Numbered from the stretch's first letter, positions 1 through 8,509 are shown. The stretch: 64,000 nucleotides of DNA from Nonomuraea jiangxiensis (GCF_900099965.1 NZ_FNDJ01000001.1:622170-686169), one strand, 5' to 3'. The notes: generated by a model from the letters alone, not told the origin. A program made the numbers and translations.

Positions 1-168
1 GGCGGCGTCTACTACGGCCACCGCCCCGAAGGCTCCATGCACCGCTACCTCGACGCCAACCCCCACGACGGCAACGGCACAGACGTGGCCGGCCTCGGCA
101 CCGTCGACGCCGGCGGCTGGACCCAGACCCTGCTGTCCACCCAACCCGCCACCGTCACCGTCGGCTGA
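1..168 (+). CDS. C-terminal fragment of an unrecognised protein
   Basis: The first 55 codons are open from the window edge to a TGA at 166-168, so only the C-terminus of a gene that starts outside the window is seen. The residues are rich in Gly, Thr, Asp and Tyr (for example GGVYYGHRPEG and GLGTVDAGGWTQ), a composition typical of secreted beta-rich or beta-propeller proteins. I cannot name the family. A strong hairpin follows directly, consistent with the end of a transcription unit. Confidence 0.55.
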   Translation, partial: GGVYYGHRPEGSMHRYLDANPHDGNGTDVAGLGTVDAGGWTQTLLSTQPATVTVG

Positions 169-174
169 GACACC

Positions 175-218
175 GGTAGCCGTGCTCCACCCGGAACGCC
201 GGGCCGAGCACGGCTACC
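175..218. terminator. bidirectional hairpin terminator
   Basis: A perfect 13-bp inverted repeat (GGTAGCCGTGCTC at 175-187 and its complement at 206-218) encloses an 18-nt loop. It lies between two convergent genes, the fragment ending at 168 and the permease ending at 225, and can serve both. There is no strong T-run, as is usual in high-GC actinomycetes. Confidence 0.8.
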
Positions 219-224
219 GTCGAG

Positions 225-1598
225 CTAGACCGTGGTCTTCGCGCGGCGGGAGGCGACGACGTACGCCACGCTGAGGATCACGAAGAACGGGACGCCCGCC
301 CACCAGGCCGGCCGCAGGGCCGGGATGAACAGCGTCGAGATCAGCACCGCGGCGAGGAAGAGCATCACCAGCACCGACGTGACGGGCGCGCCCCAGAGCC
401 GGACCGGGGACGGCGGCAGGCCCTGCGCGGCGCGGGTGCGCCGGAAGGCGTGGTGGGTCACCATGATCAGCAGCCACACCACCAGCGCGCCGAACACCGA
501 CACCCCGAACAGCGCCAGGTACGCCTGGCTCTCGTTCGCTCTCGAGACGATCGCGGCCAGCGCCAGGCCGAGCGCCGACAGCGCGAGCGCGTTGCGCGGC
601 ACCCCCGCCCGACTGAGCCGCCCGGTCCAGGCGGGGGCGTACCCGTTGGAGGCGAGCGAGTGAATCATCCTGGTGGTCAGGTAGAGGTTCGTGTTGGCGC
701 TGGACAACGCGGCGGTCAGCACGACGAAGTTCATGATGGTGGCCGCGGCCGGGATGCCGGCGGCCGAGAACACGGTGACGAACGGGCTCTCGGTGACGGA
801 GCCGCCCTGCGCGGTGACGGTCCACGGCACGACGGTGAGCACGACCGCGATGGCCAGCACGTAGAAGAGCGACAGCCGGGTGACCATGCGGCGGGCGGCA
901 CGCGGGATGTCGCGCGTCGGGTTCTCCGACTCCGCGGCGGTCATCGAGACGGCCTCGGTGCCGATGTAGCTGAACAGCACGAACACCATGGCCAGGAACA
1001 GCCCGTTCATCCCGTTGGGCAGGAAGCCGTCGTGCGCGGTGAGGTTCGAGACGCCGGTGGCCTCGGCACCGGGCAGGCCCACGGTGATGAGCACCACGCC
1101 GAGCAGGATGAACACGATGATGGCCACCACCTTCACCATCGCGAACCAGTACTCGACCTCGCCGAACAGCTTGACCGCGGCGGTGTTCACGGCCAGTACG
1201 ACGACCGAGAAGACGGTGACGGGGAGCCACAGCGGCAGCGACGGCCACCAGAACTGTACGTAGATCCCGGCCGCGATGACCTCGCCGCCGATCGCGATGA
1301 CCTGGATCGTCCAGTACGTCCAGCGGACCACGAACCCGGCCCACGGCCCCAGATAGCGGTGCGCGATGACCCCGAACGCGCCCGCCTCCGGATGGACCAC
1401 CACCATCTCGGCCAGCGACCAGCCGATCACCAGCGCCACGCCCGCGCAGATGATGTAGGCGAGGATGGTCGCCGGACCGGCCTGGGAGATCGCCAGGCTG
1501 GAGCCGAGGAAGAGCCCGGTGCCGATGGCGCCGCCCAGCCCGATCATGGTGAGCTGGCGCCCGGTCAGCCTGCGTTGCAGGCCGGATTCGTTGTCCAC
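225..1598 (-). CDS. amino acid permease, APC superfamily
   Basis: Predicted inner-membrane amino acid transporter of 457 residues, the usual length for the AAT/APC family. The N-terminus has the family signature (LTMIGLGGAIGTGLFLGSS) in the first membrane segment, and about twelve hydrophobic helices follow. The GTG start at 1598 was chosen because AAAGGGA lies just upstream and the following residues match the usual short cytosolic head (MDNESGLQRRLTGRQ). The gene follows the class V aminotransferase by 23 bp on the same strand, so the two probably form an operon for uptake and breakdown of an amino acid. The substrate cannot be told from sequence. Confidence 0.9.
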   Translation of the reverse strand: MDNESGLQRRLTGRQLTMIGLGGAIGTGLFLGSSLAISQAGPATILAYIICAGVALVIGWSLAEMVVVHPEAGAFGVIAHRYLGPWAGFVVRWTYWTIQVIAIGGEVIAAGIYVQFWWPSLPLWLPVTVFSVVVLAVNTAAVKLFGEVEYWFAMVKVVAIIVFILLGVVLITVGLPGAEATGVSNLTAHDGFLPNGMNGLFLAMVFVLFSYIGTEAVSMTAAESENPTRDIPRAARRMVTRLSLFYVLAIAVVLTVVPWTVTAQGGSVTESPFVTVFSAAGIPAAATIMNFVVLTAALSSANTNLYLTTRMIHSLASNGYAPAWTGRLSRAGVPRNALALSALGLALAAIVSRANESQAYLALFGVSVFGALVVWLLIMVTHHAFRRTRAAQGLPPSPVRLWGAPVTSVLVMLFLAAVLISTLFIPALRPAWWAGVPFFVILSVAYVVASRRAKTTV

Positions 1599-1621
1599 GG
1601 AAGTCCCTTTCGCGGGGGTGA

Positions 1622-2755
1622 TCAGCTCCTGCGGCAGGCGCTGATGGCTTCGACGACCGCGTCCACGTCGGAGCGGTCGTTGTAGTAGTGGAAGGACAGC
1701 CGCAGCAGGTCGCCCCGCGGTGCGGTCCAGATGCGGCGCTCGGCCAGCCGGGCGGCCAGCGCGTCCGGGGCGTCGTCGGCGATGGCCACCTGCGGGCCGC
1801 GGGCCCCCGCCGGGCTCGCCACCCGCTCGCCCGCCTCCGCCAGCCGCTCGGCCAGCTCCTCGACCAGGGCGGACACGTGCTCCTGTACGGCGTGCGGGTC
1901 GATCCGCTCGATGAGGTCGAAGCCGGCGTTGGCCGCGTACGCGGACGGGACGGGCGGCGTGCCGGTCTCGAAGCGCCGGGCGTCGCGGGGGAAGTCGAGC
2001 AGCCGGGGGTCGAACGCGAACGGCTGCGTACGGCCGAACCAGCCGGTGAGCTCGGGGTCGCGCTGCTGCTCCAGGCCGTCGCGGACGTACAGGAACGCGA
2101 TGCCGGGCAGGCCGAGCAGGTACTTGAGCGATCCGGAGACCAGGTAGTCGACGTCGAGCCGCTTGACGTCGATGGGCGTGACGCCGGCGGCCTGGTAGGC
2201 GTCCACGAACACCCGCGCGCCCTGGGCGTGCGCCAGCCGTACCACGTCCTCGACCGGGAGGCGGGCGCCGTTGCGGTAGGTGTACAGCGGCACGGACACG
2301 AGGTTGACGGTCTCGTCGATGACCTCCTCGTACGCCTCGGCCGTGACGTTCTCGCCGGTGTCGGCCGCCACCCGTACCTCGGCGCCGCGCTGGCCCTGGG
2401 CCAGCCACACGTGCGCGATCGACGGGAACTCCAGGTCGTTGGTGACGATGCCGGGACGGCGCGACCAGTCGAGCGAGGCGGCGGCCTGGAAGGCGGCCTC
2501 AGAAGCGCACGACAGCACGGCCACCTCGTCCGGCTCGGCCCCGATGAGCCGGGCGAACCGCTCCCTGGCCCGACCGACCTGCCCCATCCACAGCTCCCAG
2601 GGCGCACCCTGGTCCTGCAGCGAGTGGCCGATCTCCTGCAGCGCGTACGCCAGCCGCGACGACAGGGCGCCCTGGCTGCAGCTCGCCAGATGCACGGAGT
2701 CGGCCAGGGGTGGGAACTCGGCCCGGAACTGGGTGGGGGTCAACATGTACGACAT
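1622..2755 (-). CDS. class V aminotransferase (PLP-dependent)
   Basis: A fold-type I PLP enzyme of 377 residues, related to cysteine desulfurases and kynureninases. VSGSLKYLLG carries the expected PLP-binding lysine (about Lys211), and VDAYQA carries the Asp that contacts the pyridine nitrogen (about Asp185). No obvious desulfurase active-site Cys loop is seen, so a role as aminotransferase or lyase is more likely than sulfur transfer. A GTG at 2764 is possible but lies inside the best -10 element, so the ATG at 2755 is preferred and the mRNA may be leaderless. It is first in an operon with the permease and divergent from the XRE-cupin regulator. Confidence 0.85.
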   Translation of the reverse strand: MSYMLTPTQFRAEFPPLADSVHLASCSQGALSSRLAYALQEIGHSLQDQGAPWELWMGQVGRARERFARLIGAEPDEVAVLSCASEAAFQAAASLDWSRRPGIVTNDLEFPSIAHVWLAQGQRGAEVRVAADTGENVTAEAYEEVIDETVNLVSVPLYTYRNGARLPVEDVVRLAHAQGARVFVDAYQAAGVTPIDVKRLDVDYLVSGSLKYLLGLPGIAFLYVRDGLEQQRDPELTGWFGRTQPFAFDPRLLDFPRDARRFETGTPPVPSAYAANAGFDLIERIDPHAVQEHVSALVEELAERLAEAGERVASPAGARGPQVAIADDAPDALAARLAERRIWTAPRGDLLRLSFHYYNDRSDVDAVVEAISACRRS

Positions 2756-2762
2756 TTCGGGC

Positions 2763-2792
2763 ACACTATCGGGCCGGATTTAACCAGGTCAA
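2763..2792 (-). promoter_or_regulatory. promoter of the aminotransferase-permease operon
   Basis: On the minus strand TTGACC (2792-2787) is followed after 18 bp by TAGTGT (2768-2763). The predicted transcription start would fall at or next to the ATG at 2755, giving a leaderless message. It lies in the 76-bp divergent region shared with the XRE regulator, which is the obvious candidate to control it. Confidence 0.6.
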
Positions 2793-2819
2793 TACGCCTT
2801 TAATGGGATTGACGGCAGG

Positions 2820-2832
2820 TAGGATCGGCGGG
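2820..2832 (+). promoter_or_regulatory. leaderless promoter (-10) of the XRE regulator
   Basis: TAGGAT at 2820-2825 fits the actinobacterial -10 form TAnnnT and is followed by exactly six bases before the GTG at 2832. No Shine-Dalgarno sequence is present. The arrangement predicts that transcription starts on the start codon. Confidence 0.5.
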
Positions 2833-3368
2833 TGATTGGGGCCAGGATCAGGGAGCTTCGTACCGAGCGCGGGCTGACCCTCGCCCGGCTCGCCGCGGCG
2901 GCGGGTGTGTCCAGCGGGCTGATCAGTCAGGTCGAGCGCGACCTGGCCGATCCGAGCCTGGAGACGCTCAGGAAGATCGCGAAAGCCCTGGACCTGCCGC
3001 TGTTCAGCTTGTTCCAGGAGCCCGACGCGACCGCCGTGGCCGTGGTCCGGCGAGAGGCGCGGATGCAGGTCCGGTCACCGGTCGGCGGGGTCGTCTACAC
3101 CCGCGTCTCGCCGGGGCACGGGCGGCTGGAGGTGCTGCAGGGTCACCTCGTGCCCGGCGGATGGTCGGCCGCCGAGCCATGGTCGCATCCGTCGGAGGAG
3201 TGCGTGCTCGTGCTGCGCGGACGGCTCGTGGTGGAGGTGTCCGGAGCCGAGCACCTGCTGGAGGCGGGGGACAGTTGCTACTTCGACTCCTCCCTCCCGC
3301 ACCGCTACCTGAACCCCGGCACCGAACCGGCCGACTTCCTGATCACCGCCACCCCGCCCAGCTACTGA
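2832..3368 (+). CDS. XRE-family regulator with C-terminal cupin
   Basis: Transcription factor of 178 residues. Residues 1-60 form a classic XRE helix-turn-helix (GARIRELRTERGLTLARLAAAAGVSSG continues into LISQVERD). Residues about 100-175 form a cupin barrel (WSHPSEECVLVLRGRLVVEV and LEAGDSCYFDSSLPHRY) that would bind a small ligand. This architecture is common next to amino-acid or polyamine catabolic genes. It is divergent from the aminotransferase-permease operon and probably controls it and itself. The GTG start is supported by the -10 element placed six bases upstream. Confidence 0.9.
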   Translation: MIGARIRELRTERGLTLARLAAAAGVSSGLISQVERDLADPSLETLRKIAKALDLPLFSLFQEPDATAVAVVRREARMQVRSPVGGVVYTRVSPGHGRLEVLQGHLVPGGWSAAEPWSHPSEECVLVLRGRLVVEVSGAEHLLEAGDSCYFDSSLPHRYLNPGTEPADFLITATPPSY

Positions 3369-3385
3369 CCGGCCCGAGCCCCCTC

Positions 3386-3403
3386 CTACACCGGTCGGTG
3401 TAG
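3386..3403. promoter_or_regulatory. 18-bp palindrome, operator-like
   Basis: CTACACCG, two bases, then CGGTGTAG: perfect 8-bp arms 17 bases after the XRE stop codon. A 2-bp spacer is too short for an RNA hairpin, so a protein-binding site (TetR-like in size) is more likely than a terminator. It lies about 185 bp before the DUF2306 gene. The rest of 3369-3587 shows no gene. Confidence 0.4.
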
Positions 3404-3587
3404 TGGAGGTGTCGCCCCAGGGCCGATGAGCCGCGCCTTCGCCGTGGCGCATGCTGAGCAACAGTGGGCCGCGTAACCGACGGCAGCCGGCACGGCCGAG
3501 GGTTCTCGCTCGCGCACGGCGACGCCGTCAGCACTTCGACCGTCCCGCGGCGCTCATCACCGGACCCCTCGAACGTAGCGAGACCTC

Positions 3588-4292
3588 ATGATCCTCCGCA
3601 GAAGCGGACCAGCCCCCGCCAAAGCGGCCTTCGCCGTAGCAGCCACCGCCAAGCCCGCCACCGCCCGTCGGATCTGGCTGATGCTCGTCGTCGCGGTGGC
3701 GTTCGGCGCCGTGCTCGTCAGTCCCTACCTCGGGCTCGACCTCGCGGGCAGCCGGATCGACGTGCGCGGCCCTGTGCACTACTACCTGCTCGTCACGCAC
3801 GTCTTCACCGCGCTGGTCGCGCTCGTGCTGGGCCCGTTCCAGTTCGTCCCGGCGGTCCGGGCGCGGGCCCGGTTGCACCGGACGATCGGGCGCTGCTACC
3901 TGCTGGCCGGGGTGCTGCCCGGCGCGCTGACCGGGGCGCCGGTCGCCCTGCTCTCGGGCCGCCTCATCACGCAGGTCGGCCTGGTGATCCCGTCCGTGCT
4001 GTGGCTCGTCACCGGCTGGCTCGCCTTCCTGGCCGCCCGCCGCCGCGACTTCGTACGGCACCGGAACTGGATGATGCGCAACTACGCGCTCACCTTCCTG
4101 GCCGTCACCTCGCGCGTCGTGGTGCCGCTGCTCCTGCTGTCTCAAGTGCCGTTCGGGGCGTCCCCGGCCTCGATCGGCGCCGGCGCCCAGTCCATGATCC
4201 CGATCGGGCAGGTGCTCGGCTGGGTGATCAACCTCGTCGTGGTGGAAGTCATGATCAGGCGGTCCGGAGCCCGGCTCCGCAGTCCTGCGTGA
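3588..4292 (+). CDS. DUF2306 integral membrane protein
   Basis: Predicted membrane protein of 234 residues with about seven hydrophobic segments. The DUF2306 pattern is visible: an ARLHRTIGRCY stretch around residue 100 and RHRNWMMRNYALT around residue 160, with conserved His and Arg residues on the membrane boundary. The biochemical role of the family is unknown; heme- or electron-transfer links have been suggested because of the conserved His but nothing here tests that. It is transcribed alone and ends at a strong bidirectional hairpin. Confidence 0.8.
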   Translation: MILRRSGPAPAKAAFAVAATAKPATARRIWLMLVVAVAFGAVLVSPYLGLDLAGSRIDVRGPVHYYLLVTHVFTALVALVLGPFQFVPAVRARARLHRTIGRCYLLAGVLPGALTGAPVALLSGRLITQVGLVIPSVLWLVTGWLAFLAARRRDFVRHRNWMMRNYALTFLAVTSRVVVPLLLLSQVPFGASPASIGAGAQSMIPIGQVLGWVINLVVVEVMIRRSGARLRSPA

Positions 4293-4296
4293 CGAA

Positions 4297-4333
4297 CCGC
4301 GGGAGGCGCCTGTCTGGGCGGCGCCTCCCGCGG
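4297..4333. terminator. bidirectional hairpin terminator
   Basis: Perfect 14-bp stem (CCGCGGGAGGCGCC at 4297-4310, complement at 4320-4333) with a 9-nt loop, between the convergent DUF2306 gene ending at 4292 and the C15-like gene ending at 4342. Confidence 0.85.
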
Positions 4334-4341
4334 CCGGCCGG

Positions 4342-5859
4342 TCAGGCGGTGTCGGCGACGACGTGGATGAGGTTACGACCCTGGCCGACGATGGCCAGCC
4401 GCCAGGCGTCGAACGTGGCGTCGCTCGGGTTGAAGTCGGTCTCGAAGTGCTGCATGTCGGGCGTGTGGATGTGACCGGCCGGGATGTCCAGCCCCATCCG
4501 GTCGCGGAGGAGCGTGTTGCGGTACGCGCTCTCGTTCGACAGGTAGTTGCCGCCACCACCGCTGTAGGAGCACGATCCGGCGCTCGGCGGGACCGGGGCG
4601 GTGGGCGGCGGGAACTCGGTGGGCGGCGGGCTGTTGCGCGTCACGCGAGCCGTCGAGGCGCAGTCAGGGAACTCCGTGTAGTTGGTGTGCCAGACGACGC
4701 CGAAGGCGACCGACGGGTCCGGCCACGTGTCACCGGGCGGCCGGGGAATCGAGGCCCCCGTGTTGGCCTGGATCATCTCGGCGATCGGCAGCGTCGCGCT
4801 GGTCCACTGCGGCGGGTTGGTCAGGCTGAACTGGCCGGGACCGCCCCAGCGTTCCACCACGGTGGCGTTGCACCCGTTGTTGTTCACCGCGAGCTGCGGC
4901 ACGCCGTTGACCGCCGGGCACGGCCGGAAGTTGTCGTTGCCCAGGGAGACGCCGTGGTAGCGGCCGTTCCACTGCTCCAGGTTGAACACCGCGCCGCCGG
5001 CCTGGCTCACGGTGATGGACGCGTCCACCTGCCTGGGCCCGGGACGCATGAAGGGCCCGACGGTGTCCTCCAGGTATCCGCGCTGGAACTCGGGATAGCT
5101 GACGGGAAGCGTGTAGGCCTCGATCCGCGCGAGCTTGCCGCTCTTCGTCCGGTATGTGGTGCCGTCGAGGGCGAGCGCGGTCGCGCCGGAGGGGTTGCCG
5201 TGCCGGATGTTGTTGCCCACCGTCCCGGAGGCGGTGCCGGTCGTGCCGCCGTCGAGCGTGTAGGGGTCGAAGCCGCTGACGATGACGCGCTTGACTCCCT
5301 TCCCGCTCGGCAGGTCGATGTCGAACATGCCCCGGGAGGCCCGGTCGAACGTGGTGATCAGCTCGGTCCGGTCCGTGCCGGACAGCCGGAACCCCGGTGT
5401 CCACTGCCGCAGGGCGGCGGTCGACTCCAGGCGGGTCCAGTAGAGCGGGCGGTCGTCGCTGTACGGGAGGTCGCCCTCGACGTGGTTCGGGCGTTGCGCC
5501 CGCCGTACGGCGTCCTTCCAGAGCGCCTCGCCCTTCTGCCGGACGAGCGCGGTGGCGGCCTTGAGGCTGCGCGTCCGGCACAGGTCACGGGTCAGGGCCG
5601 GGGCGAAGTCCTGGAAGCCACCGCCCTCGATCATCTGCCGCGCGAACGACCGCGACTGCGGCACGGACGGGTCGGCGTTGTCGGGAAGGGTGGAGACGAG
5701 CCGGCTCTCCTCCACCGAGAGCGGCACGCCGGAATCGAGGCATTCGGAGCCGCGGTCGTCGCGCGCCGCGGCCGGACCGGCCGTGACGAGGGCGAACGCG
5801 GTCACGACCGCCATGGCCAGCACGCTGGTGGCGGCGGACTCAGGTCGTAGGTACTTCAT
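4342..5859 (-). CDS. secreted pyroglutamyl-peptidase (C15)-like protein, catalytic Cys replaced by Ser
   Basis: 505-residue exported protein with a Sec-type signal peptide (hydrophobic core at residues 10-28, then GPAAARDD). Three blocks match peptidase C15: VIVSGFDPY with a following Gly-rich turn (family VLVTGFEPFGG), SGGGGNYLSNE near 432-443 (family SxSAGxYLCNY) and HIHTPDM near 463-469 (family FIHVP). By this alignment the nucleophile Cys is Ser at about residue 441, while the catalytic His (about 465) is kept. The protein is also more than twice the size of bacterial C15 enzymes, which are cytosolic. It may be a serine variant, a binding protein or inactive. A good ribosome site (GAGGAGAAG) precedes the ATG. 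Confidence 0.65.
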   Translation of the reverse strand: MKYLRPESAATSVLAMAVVTAFALVTAGPAAARDDRGSECLDSGVPLSVEESRLVSTLPDNADPSVPQSRSFARQMIEGGGFQDFAPALTRDLCRTRSLKAATALVRQKGEALWKDAVRRAQRPNHVEGDLPYSDDRPLYWTRLESTAALRQWTPGFRLSGTDRTELITTFDRASRGMFDIDLPSGKGVKRVIVSGFDPYTLDGGTTGTASGTVGNNIRHGNPSGATALALDGTTYRTKSGKLARIEAYTLPVSYPEFQRGYLEDTVGPFMRPGPRQVDASITVSQAGGAVFNLEQWNGRYHGVSLGNDNFRPCPAVNGVPQLAVNNNGCNATVVERWGGPGQFSLTNPPQWTSATLPIAEMIQANTGASIPRPPGDTWPDPSVAFGVVWHTNYTEFPDCASTARVTRNSPPPTEFPPPTAPVPPSAGSCSYSGGGGNYLSNESAYRNTLLRDRMGLDIPAGHIHTPDMQHFETDFNPSDATFDAWRLAIVGQGRNLIHVVADTA

Positions 5860-6226
5860 TGTGAGCGCTTCTCCTCATGAGCTTCCGCTCCCTGAAGGGA
5901 TGTTTGCAGCACGAAGTTGTCGGGACAGAGGGGGTGACTGCTACGGCGGCGCGATGATGCTCGCGACCCCGTAGCTACAGGGCGGTCGAAACGCGGACCC
6001 GTATGCGGATTCGTGGACAAAGCGGGCGCTTCTTGCCATAAAGCCCGAAGACGGCCCGACTTTATAGAATCGTTCAACAATCCGTCAAGAGGACAACACC
6101 TTACCGACCGGCGCCAGAAACAAGCCGCCGGTCGTCCGGCACGCGGCTTACTTCGGGTCCTCATCCGGAGGCACCGAACGTGGCCTCAGGCGGTTCGACT
6201 GACCCGACTGGTGCCGTGCCTGCCCG
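5860..6226. other. intergenic region upstream of the C15-like gene
   Basis: 367 bp with no convincing gene; a 102-codon minus-strand frame here has no family features and runs into the ribosome site of the next gene. The middle (6055-6090) is markedly richer in A and T and holds the promoter described at 6061-6088. The far side abuts the stop codon of the unknown gene at 6227. Confidence 0.5.
6061..6088 (-). promoter_or_regulatory. sigma70-like promoter
   Basis: Minus strand TTGACG (6088-6083), 16-bp spacer, TATAAA (6066-6061): one of the best -35/-10 pairs in the window. It would transcribe the C15-like gene with a leader of roughly 200 nt, which leaves room for leader regulation, although I see no named riboswitch. 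Confidence 0.5.
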
Positions 6227-7324
6227 TCACAGCAGGCGGGCGCGATGGGCGGCGGCCTCCCGCCGGAGTTCGGCGAGGAACGCCTCTGTGCGGAGGCTTT
6301 CCCGCGAGCCCTCCTCGACGTACTGCTGGTACGTCAGCAGGCAGTCGCGAATGCCGTACAGGAGGTTCTCCAGGAGGTCGAGGGCCGGGCGGGCGGGGTC
6401 GAGCGGGCTGATCGCCAGGCATACGGTGTCGAGCTCCAGGTGGACCTCGGCGGGAGCCTTGTCGATGAGCTGCTCGGCCGCGAAGATGCGCGGCTCGGCC
6501 TCGGACACGCCGCACAGGTGGCCCTCGGCGACGAGGAGGGCGTGGCGGATCAGCGGCATGACCGCCTGGCGGGGCGAGGTGCCCCCGCAGATGGTCGCCG
6601 TGATCTCCGCGATGCTCTCCGGGGCGAGCGGCTTGGCGGGGTCGGTCCCGGTCACGATCTGCGCCGGGTGCAGGCTGGTGAGCCGGGCGGTGACGGTGAC
6701 CGCGGCGTGCAGCCAGTGGGCGGCGGCGATCGCGGCCGCGGCCGGGTCGATCTGGGTGAACAGCGCCTCCGGGCCGAACGGGTGCTCGCGCAGCAGCGTG
6801 TCCGCCTGGGCGACCTGGAGCGGCGAGGCGTCCTCGCGGCTGAGAGCGACGGCCTGCTGGGCGCGCCGGGACAGGTCGCCGCGCTCGGCCTGTTCGACGG
6901 CGGCCAGCTCAGTGCTGACGTCGGCGACCACGGCCTCGGTGAGCGGGGGAGCGTCGAACGCGCGCAGGGCCTCGCCGACGCGGTGGGCGATCTCCTCGAT
7001 CTTGGTGACCTCGGGGGACGACGCACCCGTGGCGGGCCGGTCGGCGCCGGTCAGTGCCGGGACGACGGCGGCGAAGGCGTCGCGCTCGCGTTGCCGGTGC
7101 CAGCCCAGGCTGCCGGGTCCGTGCCGGTCGGCCGTGCTGGCCGGATGGGTGTAGCAGCGCCAGCAGGTCTGGGACAGCTCGGTCAGGAACGCGGCCAGGC
7201 GCAGGGTGTCCCGGTCGGCAGAGGCGGGCGGGAGGTCCGCCACGGAGCCGGCCGCGTCTCCGATGCCGGTGCTCCAGTGGGCGATGAGCACGTTACGGGC
7301 GTGGTCGACGGAATACCGGGTCAC
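6227..7324 (-). CDS. conserved-looking protein of unknown function
   Basis: 365 residues, no signal peptide and no membrane helix. It is rich in Ala, Leu and Glu and looks all-helical. Visible features are TCWRCYTHP near residue 54 (a CxxC pair with a nearby His) and a long helical C-terminus (LLENLLYGIRDCLLTYQQYVEE). I do not recognise the family. The GTG start at 7324 has a GAGGAG ribosome site. No partner gene is close enough on the same strand to suggest a role. The 249 bp between it and ohrR show no feature. Confidence 0.7.
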   Translation of the reverse strand: MTRYSVDHARNVLIAHWSTGIGDAAGSVADLPPASADRDTLRLAAFLTELSQTCWRCYTHPASTADRHGPGSLGWHRQRERDAFAAVVPALTGADRPATGASSPEVTKIEEIAHRVGEALRAFDAPPLTEAVVADVSTELAAVEQAERGDLSRRAQQAVALSREDASPLQVAQADTLLREHPFGPEALFTQIDPAAAAIAAAHWLHAAVTVTARLTSLHPAQIVTGTDPAKPLAPESIAEITATICGGTSPRQAVMPLIRHALLVAEGHLCGVSEAEPRIFAAEQLIDKAPAEVHLELDTVCLAISPLDPARPALDLLENLLYGIRDCLLTYQQYVEEGSRESLRTEAFLAELRREAAAHRARLL

Positions 7325-7573
7325 GCGGTCTCCTCGGGCCAGGGAGAGCAGGGGTGGAGCGTGAGCTATGCCCAGGATGCTTGATCGGTCACCCCCGTGG
7401 AGGGATTTCCGGCGAGTGCGGGTCGCTGGTCAGCGGTTTTGTCGCAAGCGCGGCAAACGTCCCGCCCGACGGCCGGCGCCGTCCCTCCCGGCGCCCACCT
7501 CCGGGCCGAGGGCCGGGGGCGGAAGGGGCCGTCGGACGGGCCGAGGGTCAGGGCGGGCCGGAGGGTCGTCGCG

Positions 7574-8020
7574 TCAGGAGACGGCCTGTGTCAGGGATCG
7601 GGTCATCCGGGTGAGTGTGCCGCTCAGCTCGAGCACTTCGCTCAGCTCCAGCCCGGTGGCCTCGAGGATCCGGCCGGGCACCCGGGTCGCGGCCTGCCGC
7701 AGCTCCGTGCCCTGCTCCGTGAGCCGGACCAGCACCGACCGCTCGTCGCTCGCGCTGCGCTCGCGCCGGACGAACCCGGCCGCCTCCAGCCGCTTGAGCA
7801 GCGGCGACAACGTGCCGGAATCGAGCCGGAGCGCCGCCCCCAGCTCCTTGACCGTCACCTGGTCCCGCTCCCAAAGGACGAGCATCACCAGGTATTGCGG
7901 ATAGGTCAGCCCCAGCTCGGCCAGCTCGCGCCGGTAGACGCCGTCCATGGCCCGGGCGGCGGCGTGCACGGCGAAGCACACCTGATTGTCGAGCAGTAAC
8001 GCGTTCACGTGCCCCAGCAT
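7574..8020 (-). CDS. ohrR: MarR-family organic peroxide sensor OhrR
   Basis: 148-residue winged-helix repressor. LLLDNQVCFAVHAA at the N-terminus contains the peroxide-sensing Cys in the OhrR position (Cys15 from the ATG at 8020). The DNA-binding part is TVKELGAALRLDSGTLSPLL and the wing ERSASDERSV. In the family, oxidation of this Cys by organic hydroperoxides releases DNA and induces ohr. The gene is divergent from ohr with a palindromic operator between. A GTG at 8008 is a possible shorter start. Confidence 0.92.
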   Translation of the reverse strand: MLGHVNALLLDNQVCFAVHAAARAMDGVYRRELAELGLTYPQYLVMLVLWERDQVTVKELGAALRLDSGTLSPLLKRLEAAGFVRRERSASDERSVLVRLTEQGTELRQAATRVPGRILEATGLELSEVLELSGTLTRMTRSLTQAVS

Positions 8021-8046
8021 ACCCCGAGTTGACGGCGGCCAATTAA

Positions 8047-8073
8047 ATTGTGCACAATCAAGTTGTACGCAAT
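8047..8073. promoter_or_regulatory. OhrR operator between ohrR and ohr
   Basis: A perfect 12-bp palindrome ATTGTGCACAAT (8047-8058) is followed by a degenerate copy GTTGTACGCAAT (8062-8073), with centres 15 bp apart. The location in the divergent ohrR-ohr region and the AT-rich palindrome fit OhrR binding. Confidence 0.75.
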
Positions 8074-8089
8074 GGATGAGGAGCACATC

Positions 8090-8503
8090 ATGAGCACCCT
8101 TTACACCGCTGTCGCCACCGCCACGGGCCGCGACGGGCGGGCGGTCACCAACGACGGCCGCCTCGACGTGACCCTCGCCCCGCCGCGGGAGATGGGCGGC
8201 ACGGGCGAGGGCACCAACCCTGAGCAGCTCTTCGCCGCCGGTTACGCCGCCTGTTTCGCCAGCGCGCTCACCCTTGTCGCCAAGCGCATGAAGGCGGACG
8301 TGTCCCAGGCGTCGGTCACCGCCGAGGTCGGCCTCGGCCCGAACGGCGACGGCGGCTTCGCCCTGTCCGCCACCCTCCGCGTGGAGCTGCCCGAGGAGTT
8401 GCAGGGCGAGAGCGGCCGCGCGCTCGTGGAGGCCGCCCACCAGGTGTGCCCGTACTCGAACGCCACCCGCGGCAACATCCCGGTCAACCTGATCGTCGAG
8501 TAG
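8090..8503 (+). CDS. ohr: organic hydroperoxide resistance protein Ohr
   Basis: 137-residue thiol peroxidase of the Ohr/OsmC family that reduces organic hydroperoxides in the cytosol. Both redox Cys are present: GYAACFASAL (Cys55) and VCPYSNATRGN (Cys120), and the length is typical. The ATG at 8090 is chosen because GATGAGGAG precedes it; an upstream in-frame start at 8048 would overlap the operator. Expression is expected to rise when OhrR is oxidised. Confidence 0.95.
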   Translation: MSTLYTAVATATGRDGRAVTNDGRLDVTLAPPREMGGTGEGTNPEQLFAAGYAACFASALTLVAKRMKADVSQASVTAEVGLGPNGDGGFALSATLRVELPEELQGESGRALVEAAHQVCPYSNATRGNIPVNLIVE

Positions 8504-8509
8504 GCCCGG

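Noticed and set aside
5856..6164. 102-codon minus-strand frame upstream of the C15-like gene
   Set aside because: It covers the best promoter of the region and has no protein-like features.
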